Of a stretch of 46,075 bases of DNA, positions 23,957-32,759 are shown one piece after another. The translations under genes and the position numbers were made by a program. A model generated the notes under the pieces. The model worked only from the letters and a program-made list of their open reading frames with translations, made no database searches and was not told where the DNA came from. Numbering within the stretch: the first letter of the stretch is position 1; the number at the start of each line of letters is the position of its first letter. Location: assembly GCA_002361625.1 (NCBI GenBank), contig DETL01000026.1, positions 35,505-81,579 on the forward strand. The letters are read 5' to 3'. Origin of the DNA: Bacteroidales bacterium UBA3289. GTDB lineage: Bacteria; Bacteroidota; Bacteroidia; Bacteroidales; UBA932.

Positions 23957-26560
23957 ATGAGAAAGAAAAAGATAATTACCCTGGTCATGGCCCTTCTCGT
24001 CCTGGTTCCGGCATTCGCCGTCCTGAACGAGAAGGACCTGGCGCAGACTCTGTCGGTCCTTCGCTATGAGCTGGAGGCGGCCTGGAAGAATGCCGAGGCA
24101 CGGTCCGAGCGCACCCGCGGACGGGGACAGCGGCAGCATGCCCAGCTCGTGGAGATGATGCAGCGGAGCAACGAGCTGTCCCTGATGCTCTATTCGCAGA
24201 AGCAGGACTATACCTTCGACATGACGTATGCCCTGAACGAAGTGTCGCGCCAGTATCACGAGTTTGCGGCGCAGAAGCTTCCGTTCGACGACATCATCAC
24301 CCGGCTGGACATCGATATCGACCGGTACGATCGCCTGGCCCGGACCCTCAAACGCCTGCCGCCCGCTCTGGAGATGGCTTATCGGGACAGCACCGGCCAG
24401 CTGGTGTACATGGATGCCGCCCTCTGGCGGGCCCGGCGGGATTCCATCCGGCGCTCCCGCGGGGAAGAGGCTACGCGAAGGGTCCTCGATACGACAGGCC
24501 GGACGCGTCCATTCACCTTGGGTTCATTGGGACAGCAAGACCGCGACAGCTGCCTGTTCTATGCGCAGAATCTATTGACTTACAGTATCCGCCAAAAGGA
24601 GCAGCTGGTTCGTGACAGTACGCATTACGCGGAGACGGCGGCCCTCCTGAAATCCACCTACGACTATGCGCAGCAGCGGTACAAGAACGTTCAGAACAAG
24701 ATTTTCATCGATGGACAGACCGACTACTGGACGATCCTCACTTCCTTCCCGCGGTACTGGCGGCAGGCGGTGACCGATGCGCATGACAAGTACAGCCCGG
24801 ATGCCCTGAACGGCGTCCGCAGCCAGTGGCGCGGGCCCATGGTCACGGGATTCTCCCTCTTCGTCCTGGTGTATCTGGTGATTGCCGCCCTGCTGAGCCT
24901 GGGCATCGTATCGTTCCTGGTCAGGAACGTCCCGTTCTTCCGGAAGGAAACCTTTGTCCAGCACCGCTTCGAAATGACCCTGATCACGGGTGTCGTCATC
25001 TTTGCCGTGTCCATCATGGTTGCGAGTGCTTTCTCGAAACAGAACTTCTTTGCCATGGCGTCGAAACTCCTCGTGGAGTTCGCCTGGATGCTGGCGGCGA
25101 TCCTTGTATCCCTGGTCATCCGGCTGGAAGGAGACGCCGTCCGGAAGGGTATCCGGCTCTACGTGCCGATCCTGCTGCTGAGCCTCATCGTCATCTCGCT
25201 CCGGATCGCCTTCATCCCCAACAGTCTCCTGAACATCCTGTTCCCGCCGCTCCTGCTGCTCTTTACCCTGCTTCAGGGATGGACGCTGCGCCGGTATGCG
25301 AAGGCCCTGCCGTACTGGGATGTCATCTACGGCTGGATTTCCCTCCTGATCCTGATCGTGACTACCGTCGTCGCCTTCTTCGGCTATGTCCTCCTCGGGG
25401 TCCAGCTCCTGATCTGGTGGATCTTCCAATTGACGCTCCTTCAGACTATTACGGCGGTATATGATCTGGTGCACATCTACTATGTCCGGCATATCCGCGC
25501 CACCAAGGAGCGCTATATCGCCGACCATTCCAATCTCCCGCACCGGACGGACGAGGACCTCATCGCCGTGACCTGGCCCCATTCCTTCTTCAAGCAGGCC
25601 CTTCTTCCCATCGCCATCGTCCTGTCCGTTCCGTTCAGCCTGTACATGGCCTCCAGCGTATTTGACCTGCAGGGCGTGTTCAACGACTATTACACGTATC
25701 CGTTCCTGAATGTAACCGGATATATCCATCTGTCTTTCTCCAAGATCATCCTGGTGGTGACGCTGTTCTTCCTGTTCCGCTACCTGGTGTATCTGGGCAA
25801 GGCGCTCTACCGGCTGTTCAAGGTCCGGTCCATCATGAAAGGTTCCTCCGGGCGCATGTTCCACGAGAACCAGGCCAATTTCACGCTGGTGGAGAATATG
25901 ATTGCCATCGGCCTGTGGGGCGTGTATGTCATTACGATCTTCGTGCTTCTGCAGATTCCTACGTCGGCCGTGAAGGTGATCGGAGCCGGTCTGGCGACCG
26001 GTCTCGGCTTCGCCATGAAGGATATCCTGAACAACTTCTTCTACGGGGTGCAGCTCATGTCCGGCCGTCTCCGCGTGGGTGATTTCATCGAATGCGACGG
26101 CATTCGCGGACGGGTGGACGCCATTTCGTACCAGAGTACCCAGATTGTGGCTTCCGACGGTTCGGTGATGGCCTTCCCGAATACCACGCTGTTCAACAAG
26201 AACTTCAAGAACCTGACGCGGAACCACTCCTACGAATTGCTTTCTTTCGATGTGGGTGTGAAATATGGAGTCAATGTGGACGATGTCCGCTCGGTCATCC
26301 AGGAAGCCCTGGAGCCCCTCAAGACCAAGGACGTGTACGGTCGCGACATCGTGGATCCCGCCTATGGCATCCAGGTCCGGTTCAAGGACTTCGGGGACAA
26401 CAGCGTGAACCTCTCCGTGTACCAGTATATCACCGTGGACGAGCATTACACCTATCCGGCCAAGGCGAAGGAACTGATTTACAACGCCTTGAATGCCCAC
26501 GGCATCGAGATCCCGTTCCCGCAGCGCGACCTTTACATCAAGTCGATGCCGGAAGGTTGA
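23957..26560 (+). CDS. Large MscS-family mechanosensitive channel (MscK-like)
   Basis: An 867-residue inner-membrane channel that would open under membrane tension and release solutes on osmotic downshock. It has a signal peptide (MRKKKIITLVMALLVLVPAFA), then a periplasmic, mostly helical domain to about residue 280. Several membrane helices follow, and then the MscS core. The pore-lining helix lies near residues 665-690 (GAGLATGLGFAMKDILNNFFYG). The beta domain follows with VGDFIECDGIRGRVDAI and PNTTLFNKNFKNLT. The length and periplasmic domain make it MscK/YbdG-like. The 3' end overlaps the convergent mutY gene by 28 bp. Confidence 0.92.
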   Translation: MRKKKIITLVMALLVLVPAFAVLNEKDLAQTLSVLRYELEAAWKNAEARSERTRGRGQRQHAQLVEMMQRSNELSLMLYSQKQDYTFDMTYALNEVSRQYHEFAAQKLPFDDIITRLDIDIDRYDRLARTLKRLPPALEMAYRDSTGQLVYMDAALWRARRDSIRRSRGEEATRRVLDTTGRTRPFTLGSLGQQDRDSCLFYAQNLLTYSIRQKEQLVRDSTHYAETAALLKSTYDYAQQRYKNVQNKIFIDGQTDYWTILTSFPRYWRQAVTDAHDKYSPDALNGVRSQWRGPMVTGFSLFVLVYLVIAALLSLGIVSFLVRNVPFFRKETFVQHRFEMTLITGVVIFAVSIMVASAFSKQNFFAMASKLLVEFAWMLAAILVSLVIRLEGDAVRKGIRLYVPILLLSLIVISLRIAFIPNSLLNILFPPLLLLFTLLQGWTLRRYAKALPYWDVIYGWISLLILIVTTVVAFFGYVLLGVQLLIWWIFQLTLLQTITAVYDLVHIYYVRHIRATKERYIADHSNLPHRTDEDLIAVTWPHSFFKQALLPIAIVLSVPFSLYMASSVFDLQGVFNDYYTYPFLNVTGYIHLSFSKIILVVTLFFLFRYLVYLGKALYRLFKVRSIMKGSSGRMFHENQANFTLVENMIAIGLWGVYVITIFVLLQIPTSAVKVIGAGLATGLGFAMKDILNNFFYGVQLMSGRLRVGDFIECDGIRGRVDAISYQSTQIVASDGSVMAFPNTTLFNKNFKNLTRNHSYELLSFDVGVKYGVNVDDVRSVIQEALEPLKTKDVYGRDIVDPAYGIQVRFKDFGDNSVNLSVYQYITVDEHYTYPAKAKELIYNALNAHGIEIPFPQRDLYIKSMPEG

Positions 26561-27531
26561 ACCTTTTCCAAAAGGAGTTCGATAAGGCGGGGCTTGGCGT
26601 AGCGGTCAAGCTCCGCTTCTTGTATCCAGATATATCCTTCCGGAAGGGGAGGACGGACCGCGGGTTCCCAAATCCAGAAATCCGCGAAGAGGGTGCGGTG
26701 GGTAAGCTGGTGCTTGAAGCTGGAGACGACGAGCCGGGCGCCTTCCGGGACTTCTTCCGTGAGCCAGGGCTCCCAGAGGCCCTGCCAGATGTCGCCGGGG
26801 CCGCGGCGGTGGATGGCGGTCTGGCCTTGAGAACGCACATAGACATAAGTCAGGTGGCGCTCGACGGGTTTGCCGGCGGTTTGCTTGACGGGAAGGAGAT
26901 CCACCCGTCCGCTGGCAAATGCTTGGCAATCAGCTTGTAACGGGCAAGTCATGCAGCAGGGATTCACCGGCGTGCAGCAGGTGGCGCCGAAATCCATCAT
27001 CCCCTGGTTGAAGGCGGCAGGGGAGTCTGCCGGAAGCAGCCGCTGTGCCAGGGCGGTGAATTCTTTTTTGGCCGCCGTACTTCCCACCGGGGTGGCGATG
27101 CCGAAGTAGCGGGACAGCACCCTGTACACGTTCCCGTCCAGCACGGCCGCAGGCAGTCCGAAGGCGATGGAGCCGATGGCGGCGGCGGTGTAATCGCCCA
27201 CGCCCTTGAGCGATCGGATGCCTTCCAGCGTGGAAGGAAAACCGCCCATGGACACGATCTGTTTCGCGGCGGCATGCAGGTTCCGGGCCCGGGAATAGTA
27301 ACCGAGGCCCTGCCAGAGGCGCAGGACTTCATCCTCCGTAGCGGCAGCCAGTTGTTCGACGGTGGGGAAACGCTCGAGGAACCGCTCCCAGTAGGCGCGC
27401 CCCTGCGCCACCCGTGTCTGCTGGAGAATAATTTCGCTCAGCCAGACGGCATAGGGATCCCGGGTCCTCCGCCAGGGAAGGTCCCGCCCGTTCAGGGCAT
27501 ACCAATGCAGAATGGTCTCGGAAAATGTCAT
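26533..27531 (-). CDS. mutY: Adenine DNA glycosylase MutY
   Basis: MutY removes adenine mispaired with 8-oxoguanine. The 332-residue protein has catalytic E33 in SEIILQQTRV, the helix-hairpin-helix LKGVGDYTAAAIGS (residues 108-121) and D132 in LDGNVYRVL. The 4Fe-4S cysteines are C186, C193, C196 and C202 with the classical X6-X2-X5 spacing. The C-terminal NUDIX-like domain that recognises 8-oxoG follows, with KHQLTHRTLFADFW. Its -7 box is 8 bp before the ATG, so the leader is very short. The 3' end overlaps the MscS-type gene by 28 bp on the opposite strand. Confidence 0.95.
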   Translation of the reverse strand: MTFSETILHWYALNGRDLPWRRTRDPYAVWLSEIILQQTRVAQGRAYWERFLERFPTVEQLAAATEDEVLRLWQGLGYYSRARNLHAAAKQIVSMGGFPSTLEGIRSLKGVGDYTAAAIGSIAFGLPAAVLDGNVYRVLSRYFGIATPVGSTAAKKEFTALAQRLLPADSPAAFNQGMMDFGATCCTPVNPCCMTCPLQADCQAFASGRVDLLPVKQTAGKPVERHLTYVYVRSQGQTAIHRRGPGDIWQGLWEPWLTEEVPEGARLVVSSFKHQLTHRTLFADFWIWEPAVRPPLPEGYIWIQEAELDRYAKPRLIELLLEKVQPSGIDLM

Positions 27532-27539
27532 TTCGGATG

Positions 27540-27547
27540 CAAATGTA
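27540..27547 (-). promoter_or_regulatory. -7 box of mutY
   Basis: On the minus strand TACATTTG matches TAnnTTTG. Only eight bases separate it from the ATG. Confidence 0.55.
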
Positions 27548-27597
27548 GCGAAATCCCGTAAAAATTGCTATCTTGCTTTTCGTAAAACGAACGGACT

Positions 27598-28761
27598 ATG
27601 CAGTGGGACAAGGATTACCTGAAGCGGACATTCCGCTATTACGCAAATATTTACGACCATATCGACACGGATGACGCCGCGCAGCGGATCAAAAGCGCCA
27701 TCTGGTTCCGCGGCCCCAATGTCTGGATCCTCGCATTCTCCATCGTCATCGCTTCCGTTGGCCTGAACGTAAACTCGACAGCGGTCATCATCGGCGCCAT
27801 GCTTATCTCCCCGCTCATGGGGCCGATCATCGGCCTCGGCCTCGCCCTCGGGACGAACGACGTGGACCTCCTGAAACTGGCTTTCAAGAATCTTCTGGTG
27901 ATGGTTCTCATCTCCCTGGCGGCATCGACCCTGTTTTTTCTCCTTTCCCCGCTCAACCTGACGAATCCGACGGAACTGGAGGCCCGGACGAGCCCGACCA
28001 TCTATGACGTCCTCATTGCCCTGTTCGGCGGTCTGGCCGGCATCCTGGAGAACAGCCGGAAGGAACGTGGTACCGCCATTGCGGGCGTTGCCATCGCCAC
28101 CGCCCTCATGCCGCCGCTGTGTACGGCCGGTTACGGCCTGTCCTGCCTGAACGCGCATTTCTTCTTCGGGGCGCTTTACCTGTTCATCATCAACACCGTT
28201 TTCATCACCCTGGCCACTTTCGTGATGGTGAAGTATCTGCGTTTCAAGACAGTGACCGGCCTGGATCCGGCCCTCGTTTCCAAGCGGCGCAGCCTGATTT
28301 CCACCATTATCCTCATCGTCGTGATCCCGAGCCTCTTCTCCGCCATCGGCATGGTCCGGGACAACAATTTTGAACGGAACGTGAATGCTTTCGTTCAGGA
28401 AAACAAACTCGTATCCCGTTCCTATATCTACGATTACCGGATCTACAGCGACCATGGCCGGAAGGTGGAGATCTCCCTGACGGGCGAACCGATGTCCTAT
28501 GAGACCCAGACGGACTTTTTCGCTTCCGCCCTGGCCCACCACATCAAGTCCGATCAGATCGTCATCAAGGAACACGCACTGGGGATGACCGATGAGGAAA
28601 TGAACCAGATGATCCGGGATATCTATGACCGGACGGAACAGGAACTGGCAGAAAAAGAAGCGCAGCTGGACCGGATCCAGCAGCGCCTCGATTCGCTGTC
28701 GCGTCTGGTGGAGTCCCTCGTCGTGGATCCGACCGTTCCGATCGTCCCCGCCGGGGAATGA
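27598..28761 (+). CDS. DUF389 family membrane protein
   Basis: A 387-residue membrane protein of the DUF389 (TIGR00341) family. The core is at about residues 35-225 with six or more hydrophobic helices and the conserved segments STAVIIGAMLISPLMGPIIGLGLAL and VAIATALMPPLCTAGYGL. The C-terminal 130 residues are soluble and end in a helical, charged segment likely to form a coiled coil (EQELAEKEAQLDRIQQRLDS). The function of the family is not known to me. It is divergent from mutY and convergent with the kinase gene. Confidence 0.85.
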   Translation: MQWDKDYLKRTFRYYANIYDHIDTDDAAQRIKSAIWFRGPNVWILAFSIVIASVGLNVNSTAVIIGAMLISPLMGPIIGLGLALGTNDVDLLKLAFKNLLVMVLISLAASTLFFLLSPLNLTNPTELEARTSPTIYDVLIALFGGLAGILENSRKERGTAIAGVAIATALMPPLCTAGYGLSCLNAHFFFGALYLFIINTVFITLATFVMVKYLRFKTVTGLDPALVSKRRSLISTIILIVVIPSLFSAIGMVRDNNFERNVNAFVQENKLVSRSYIYDYRIYSDHGRKVEISLTGEPMSYETQTDFFASALAHHIKSDQIVIKEHALGMTDEEMNQMIRDIYDRTEQELAEKEAQLDRIQQRLDSLSRLVESLVVDPTVPIVPAGE

Positions 28762-28764
28762 CCC

Positions 28765-30432
28765 TTACTTGAAACTGGAACCTCCGAGGAACTCCCGCAG
28801 GAGGGACGTGGCGGGGATTTCCTTGTCGGGAACCGGCGTAAAGTAGTGGATGAACTTCAGGAGCCGGTGCGCCTCGGAATACTCGGGGCAGTTCTGGGGA
28901 ACGCTCCGCAGGATGGGCTCCGCGTGATTCTTCAGTACGGCGAACTCGATGAGGTAGGCCGAGTTGAACATCATGTCGGCCGTCTCCTGGAAAGGATAGA
29001 TCCACTTCTCTTCGGCGCTGCGCACGTTGGGCCACTGGCTGATGGATTCCCGGGCCGTGAAGGCGCCCTTGTTGTAATCGCGGACGATCCGGCGCAGCAG
29101 CCGGTTGTCGCTCGTCGGGATCCAGTTGTGGTTGTCCAGCAGGATGCCGGTGAGGGTGTTGATGAAGATCTTGAACTTGGACGCGTCGGGAATCTCCGCG
29201 GTCAGGCCCGGGTTCAGGGCATGGATCCCTTCAATGATGAGGATACAACCCGGTTCCAGCTTGATTTTCTTGCCGTTATACTCCCTGAGGCCGGTGACGA
29301 AATTGAACTCCGGAACGTTCACTTCCTCTCCCGCGAGCATCTTCATGATGTCGCTCTCCATGAGGGCGTGGTCCACCGTGTCGAAGTTGTCGAAATCGAA
29401 GCTGCCGTCGGGGAAACGCGGCGTTTCCAGCCGGTTTACGAAATAGTCGTCCGTGGACATGGACAGGGGCTTCAGGCCGCAGGCTTTGAGCTGGATGGAC
29501 AGACGCTTGCAGAAGGTCGTCTTGCCCGAGGAGGACGGTCCGGTGATGAGCACCACCTTCACGGGATCCTCCGCCCGGTAACGGCGGTCGATTTCCTCGG
29601 CGATCTGGACGATCTTCTTTTCCTGGAGGGCTTCCGCGATCTGGATCAGTTCGCTGGCGTGTCCCTCGATGATGGCGTGGTTCACGTCGCCGACCGTGTT
29701 CAGGCCCATGATGATGTTCCACCGGAGGTTCTCCTTGAACATCCCGTAGGTTTTGGGCTGGTCCACGAAGGGTGCCAGGACAGAAGGATCGTTCCGGTCG
29801 GGAACCCGGAGAAGGATGCCGTCATAGTAGGGCTGGATGTCCCATACAGTCAGGTAACCGGTTGAGGGAACGAGTTTTCCGTAATAGTAATCGGAGGTGT
29901 TGTCCAGCGTGTAGTAGTCCGTATAGGCTTCGCCGCTCGTTTCCAGGAGCCGCACTTTGTCGTCATAGCCGGCTTTCCGGAATTCCCGGATGGCGCGCTC
30001 GGTCTGGACGTCGTACCGGTGGAAGGGAAGGTCTTTCCGGACGATTTCCTGCATCTGCGCTTTCAGGAGGGTGAGGTCCTCGGGCGTGAGGTCCGTATCG
30101 TCCGCTTTCCGGAGGTGGCAGAAGAATCCTCCCGAAATCGGATGCTCCATGAACAGGCGGCTCCCTGGAAAGACGTCCGTCGCGGCCTTGAAGAGCAGGA
30201 AGCAGAGCGAACGGCAGTACACCCGGGCGCCGCTCGACTCCCGGACATCCATGAATTCGATGTCCTTGTTCTGATAGACCTTGAACTTGAGTCCCTGGGA
30301 GACATTGTTCACCTTGGCGGAGACGATGGGATAGGGACGTTCGAAGTCGAAATCCTCCAGCATCTGGGCGAGGGAAGTCCCCTCCGGATACTTGCGGGAG
30401 GTCTTCGTGTTCTTGCAGTAAACCTGGAGCAT
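28765..30432 (-). CDS. TGS-domain uridine kinase-like fusion protein
   Basis: A 555-residue fusion. Residues 1-65 look like a TGS/ubiquitin-like fold (YPEGTSLAQMLEDFDFERPYPIVSAKVNN). Residues 70-270 resemble the second additional domain of threonyl-tRNA synthetase, including FMEHPISGGFF and HAIIEGHASELIQ. Residues 290-490 are a P-loop kinase of the uridine/phosphoribulokinase type, with Walker A GPSSSGKTT (298-306) and MSTDDYFVNR. Annotated relatives are called uridine kinase or nucleoside kinase; the true substrate is not certain. It is the last gene of an operon with a DUF1538 protein and two PII-like proteins, and starts 3 bp after the second PII-like gene. Confidence 0.85.
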   Translation of the reverse strand: MLQVYCKNTKTSRKYPEGTSLAQMLEDFDFERPYPIVSAKVNNVSQGLKFKVYQNKDIEFMDVRESSGARVYCRSLCFLLFKAATDVFPGSRLFMEHPISGGFFCHLRKADDTDLTPEDLTLLKAQMQEIVRKDLPFHRYDVQTERAIREFRKAGYDDKVRLLETSGEAYTDYYTLDNTSDYYYGKLVPSTGYLTVWDIQPYYDGILLRVPDRNDPSVLAPFVDQPKTYGMFKENLRWNIIMGLNTVGDVNHAIIEGHASELIQIAEALQEKKIVQIAEEIDRRYRAEDPVKVVLITGPSSSGKTTFCKRLSIQLKACGLKPLSMSTDDYFVNRLETPRFPDGSFDFDNFDTVDHALMESDIMKMLAGEEVNVPEFNFVTGLREYNGKKIKLEPGCILIIEGIHALNPGLTAEIPDASKFKIFINTLTGILLDNHNWIPTSDNRLLRRIVRDYNKGAFTARESISQWPNVRSAEEKWIYPFQETADMMFNSAYLIEFAVLKNHAEPILRSVPQNCPEYSEAHRLLKFIHYFTPVPDKEIPATSLLREFLGGSSFK

Positions 30433-30435
30433 GGC

Positions 30436-30750
30436 TTATTCCTTGATCGGGGTGGCGTGGTTGACGGGCAGGGAGAAAGCGATGCCCTGGGCTTCGGTGG
30501 TCAGCCCTCCCTGCTTGTACACGGCCTTCATGACATCGTCCTTGATGGCCTTGGGAACCAGGATCATGAGGAGTTCCTTGTCCGGCTGGACGGTGATGTT
30601 GAAGAATTCCTCGGATTCGGGATTGGCCGATCCGCGGGCGCGCAGGATCGTCCCTCCCTTGGCGCCTGCCGCGCGGGCCGCTTCCATCACGTTCTGCGAA
30701 AAGCCTGCATTCACGATGCAGACGACGAGTTCGAATTTGCTCTCTGCCAT
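30436..30750 (-). CDS. PII-like signalling protein, second of pair
   Basis: A 104-residue PII-superfamily protein. The ferredoxin-like core shows as FELVVCIVNAGFSQNVMEAARAAG, then GGTILRARGS before a T-loop-like segment, KELLMILVPKAIKDDVMKAV, and the C-terminal GIAFSLPVNH. It lacks the classical YKGAAY uridylylation signature, so it is not GlnB/GlnK. Such proteins bind nucleotides and often regulate a neighbouring membrane protein. The start codon is one base after the stop of the first PII-like gene, and the kinase fusion follows after 3 bp. The ligand is unknown. Confidence 0.85.
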   Translation of the reverse strand: MAESKFELVVCIVNAGFSQNVMEAARAAGAKGGTILRARGSANPESEEFFNITVQPDKELLMILVPKAIKDDVMKAVYKQGGLTTEAQGIAFSLPVNHATPIKE

Positions 30751-30751
30751 A

Positions 30752-31123
30752 TTATTCTTTCTCTTTGACGGTTCTCTTGTCGTTGCTCAGGAATCCATAT
30801 ACAAGGGTGCCGATGACGCTGGTCATCGGAACGGTGAAAGCGATGCCCTTGTAATTCTTCCCTTTCTTGAAAGTCTGGTCCAGAAGTTCGATGAGCTTTG
30901 CACTCTCATCGGCCCGGACAACACTGAGGATGAGGGATTTGGGCCTTTCTGTAAGACCCAGATAGTTGAGAATCAGGTGCGTGGTTCCCTGGGCCGGAAT
31001 TGTCAGGTGGACGTTGGCCTGGTAAGACTGGATGAGACTGGTGAAGTAGGCGGCCTTGTCGTTGTGGACGATGGCCATGACGACTTCCAGCTTCATCGGG
31101 GCGATATTCCTGGTATTTTCCAT
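30752..31123 (-). CDS. PII-like signalling protein, first of pair
   Basis: A 123-residue protein starting MENTRNIAPMKLEVVMAIV at 31123; an inner ATG (MKLEVV) is also possible. It is PII-like but diverged: LEVVMAIVHNDKAAYFTSLIQSY, a short central loop (AQGTTHLILNYLGLTERPKS), LILSVVRADESAKLIELLDQTF and the C-terminal YKGIAFTVPMTSVIGTLVYG. Its partner ends with the matching GIAFSLPV. The pair may form hetero-oligomers or two separate sensors. It starts 4 bp after the stop of the DUF1538 gene. Confidence 0.75.
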   Translation of the reverse strand: MENTRNIAPMKLEVVMAIVHNDKAAYFTSLIQSYQANVHLTIPAQGTTHLILNYLGLTERPKSLILSVVRADESAKLIELLDQTFKKGKNYKGIAFTVPMTSVIGTLVYGFLSNDKRTVKEKE

Positions 31124-31127
31124 GGGC

Positions 31128-32684
31128 TTACTCGAAATAGATGATCTGGTCGTCCGAGGCGGCGAGGATGCGCTGTATGGCGGCGTTGTCCCGGCTGCGG
31201 ACCTTGAGGACGGACCGGAAACCAAGGGTCTGGATCGTGATGAGCGGGGTCATCGCCACCATGGCCACGACGCCGAAGGCGAAATCCAGCACGGCCGTTT
31301 CGCCCTGGAGGGTGCAGCAGGCACCCACGACCAGCGGAAGGATGAAACTGGAGGTGAGGGGACCGCTCGCGACGCCACCGGAGTCGAAGGCGATGGCCGT
31401 GTACAGTTTCGGAACGAAGAATGACAGTCCCAGAGACAGCAGGTAGCCGGGAATGAGGTAGTACAGCAGTGAGAAGCCGTAATAGACCCGGATGACGGAG
31501 AGGCCGATGGAGACACCTACACCCATGGACAGGGCAATCATCATCTGCCTTTTGGACACTTCTCCGCCCGTGATTTCCTCCACCTGGTTGTTCAGGACAT
31601 GGACGGCCGGCTCGGCGAGGACCACCACCATGCCCAGGACGAAGGCGAAGACGATGAGGATGACCGGATTGTAGGCGGCGAGCTGGGTCCCGATCTTGAA
31701 ACCCACGGGCATGAATCCCATCGAGACCGCCGCGAGGAAAAGCACCAGGCCGAGGAAGGTGTAGAGGATTCCGAACAGGATCTGGATAATCTTGGTCTTC
31801 GGAAGCTTCAGGATGGCGAACTGGAGGATGAAGAAGAACAGGACCACGAGTATCAGGGATTTGCCTACTTCTACAGCCATCTCGCCGAACAGCCCCCCGA
31901 ATCCTTCGCGCAGGACCGTGTCCATGGAATAGTCCGGAATGGTGAAGGAAAGGTCTCCTTTCGCCGTCAGGGACAGCAGGAGGACGGCCGCGATGGGGCC
32001 CACGGAGCACAGGGCGATGAGTCCGAAGCTGTTCTCACTGGCGTTCCGGCCGCCTACCGTCATGGCGATGCCGACGCCCAGGGCCATGATGAACGGTACG
32101 GTGATGGGACCTGTGGTCACGCCGCCCGAGTCGAAGGACAGGGGCAGGAAAGAGCCCTTGCCGCTGTCGAAGAGGAGGGCGGCGATACTGAACAGGATCA
32201 TGTAGCAGAACATCAGGATCGAGGTCAGGTCGCTGTGGAAAACAATCTTCAGGACGGCCAGGAGCAGGAAAAAGCCCACGCCGACGCCGACCGTCAAGAT
32301 GAGCAGCGTCCCGTTCATGACGGCCCCTACCTGGCCGGCAAGGACCGAGAGGTCGGGCTCCGCGATGGTAATCAGCAGGCCCATCAGGAAACAGATGGAA
32401 AGCAGGATGCCCAGCTTCCGGGATTTGGTGAGGCCTTCTCCGATGTACTGGCCCATCGGGGTCATGGCCATGTCGGCCCCCAGGTTGAAAAGGCCGATGC
32501 CGACGATCAGCAGCAGCGCGGCGGCGCCGAAGACCAGGAGTTCATGCCTGGAGATATCCACCCAGGGAGTGATCGCGAGCAGGAATACCATCAGGCTCAC
32601 CGGGACCACGGAGACAAGGGATTCCTTGAGTTTTTCGCGGAGGGAACGCCACAGGTCTTTGAATAGAGGATTAGGTTGTGCCAT
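31128..32684 (-). CDS. DUF1538 tandem-repeat membrane protein, putative transporter
   Basis: A 518-residue polytopic membrane protein made of two homologous halves. AEP..VL..QV occurs at residues 108-118 and 357-367, and FDSGGVxxGPxT at 184-194 and 433-443. Both pairs are offset by exactly 249 residues. Such an internal repeat with conserved glycine- and proline-rich helix breaks is typical of secondary transporters with inverted or direct symmetry. DUF1538 has no function that I know of. It begins the operon with two PII-like genes and a nucleoside-kinase-like gene, which suggests PII-controlled transport. A TATCTTTG -7 box ends only 4 bp before its ATG. Confidence 0.85.
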   Translation of the reverse strand: MAQPNPLFKDLWRSLREKLKESLVSVVPVSLMVFLLAITPWVDISRHELLVFGAAALLLIVGIGLFNLGADMAMTPMGQYIGEGLTKSRKLGILLSICFLMGLLITIAEPDLSVLAGQVGAVMNGTLLILTVGVGVGFFLLLAVLKIVFHSDLTSILMFCYMILFSIAALLFDSGKGSFLPLSFDSGGVTTGPITVPFIMALGVGIAMTVGGRNASENSFGLIALCSVGPIAAVLLLSLTAKGDLSFTIPDYSMDTVLREGFGGLFGEMAVEVGKSLILVVLFFFILQFAILKLPKTKIIQILFGILYTFLGLVLFLAAVSMGFMPVGFKIGTQLAAYNPVILIVFAFVLGMVVVLAEPAVHVLNNQVEEITGGEVSKRQMMIALSMGVGVSIGLSVIRVYYGFSLLYYLIPGYLLSLGLSFFVPKLYTAIAFDSGGVASGPLTSSFILPLVVGACCTLQGETAVLDFAFGVVAMVAMTPLITIQTLGFRSVLKVRSRDNAAIQRILAASDDQIIYFE

Positions 32685-32688
32685 GACA

Positions 32689-32696
32689 CAAAGATA
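32689..32696 (-). promoter_or_regulatory. -7 box at the start of the DUF1538-PII operon
   Basis: On the minus strand TATCTTTG is a perfect -7 box only 4 bp upstream of the ATG, so the mRNA would be leaderless. No TTTG is visible at the -33 position. Confidence 0.5.
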
Positions 32697-32718
32697 GGAA
32701 AAACTATCGAAAATTTGT

Positions 32719-32726
32719 ATATTTGT
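32719..32726 (+). promoter_or_regulatory. -7 box of the AraC-family regulator gene
   Basis: TATATTTG matches TAnnTTTG, 33 bp before the ATG. It faces the DUF1538 operon promoter inside a 75-bp divergent gap, so the regulator could control both. Confidence 0.55.
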
Positions 32727-32759
32727 GCTTCAGAAGCGATCTCTAAACCGTTCGTTGCT

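Noticed and set aside
30436..31123. Canonical nitrogen regulators GlnB/GlnK
   Set aside because: Neither protein has the YKGAAY T-loop signature and there is no amtB or glutamine synthetase gene nearby.
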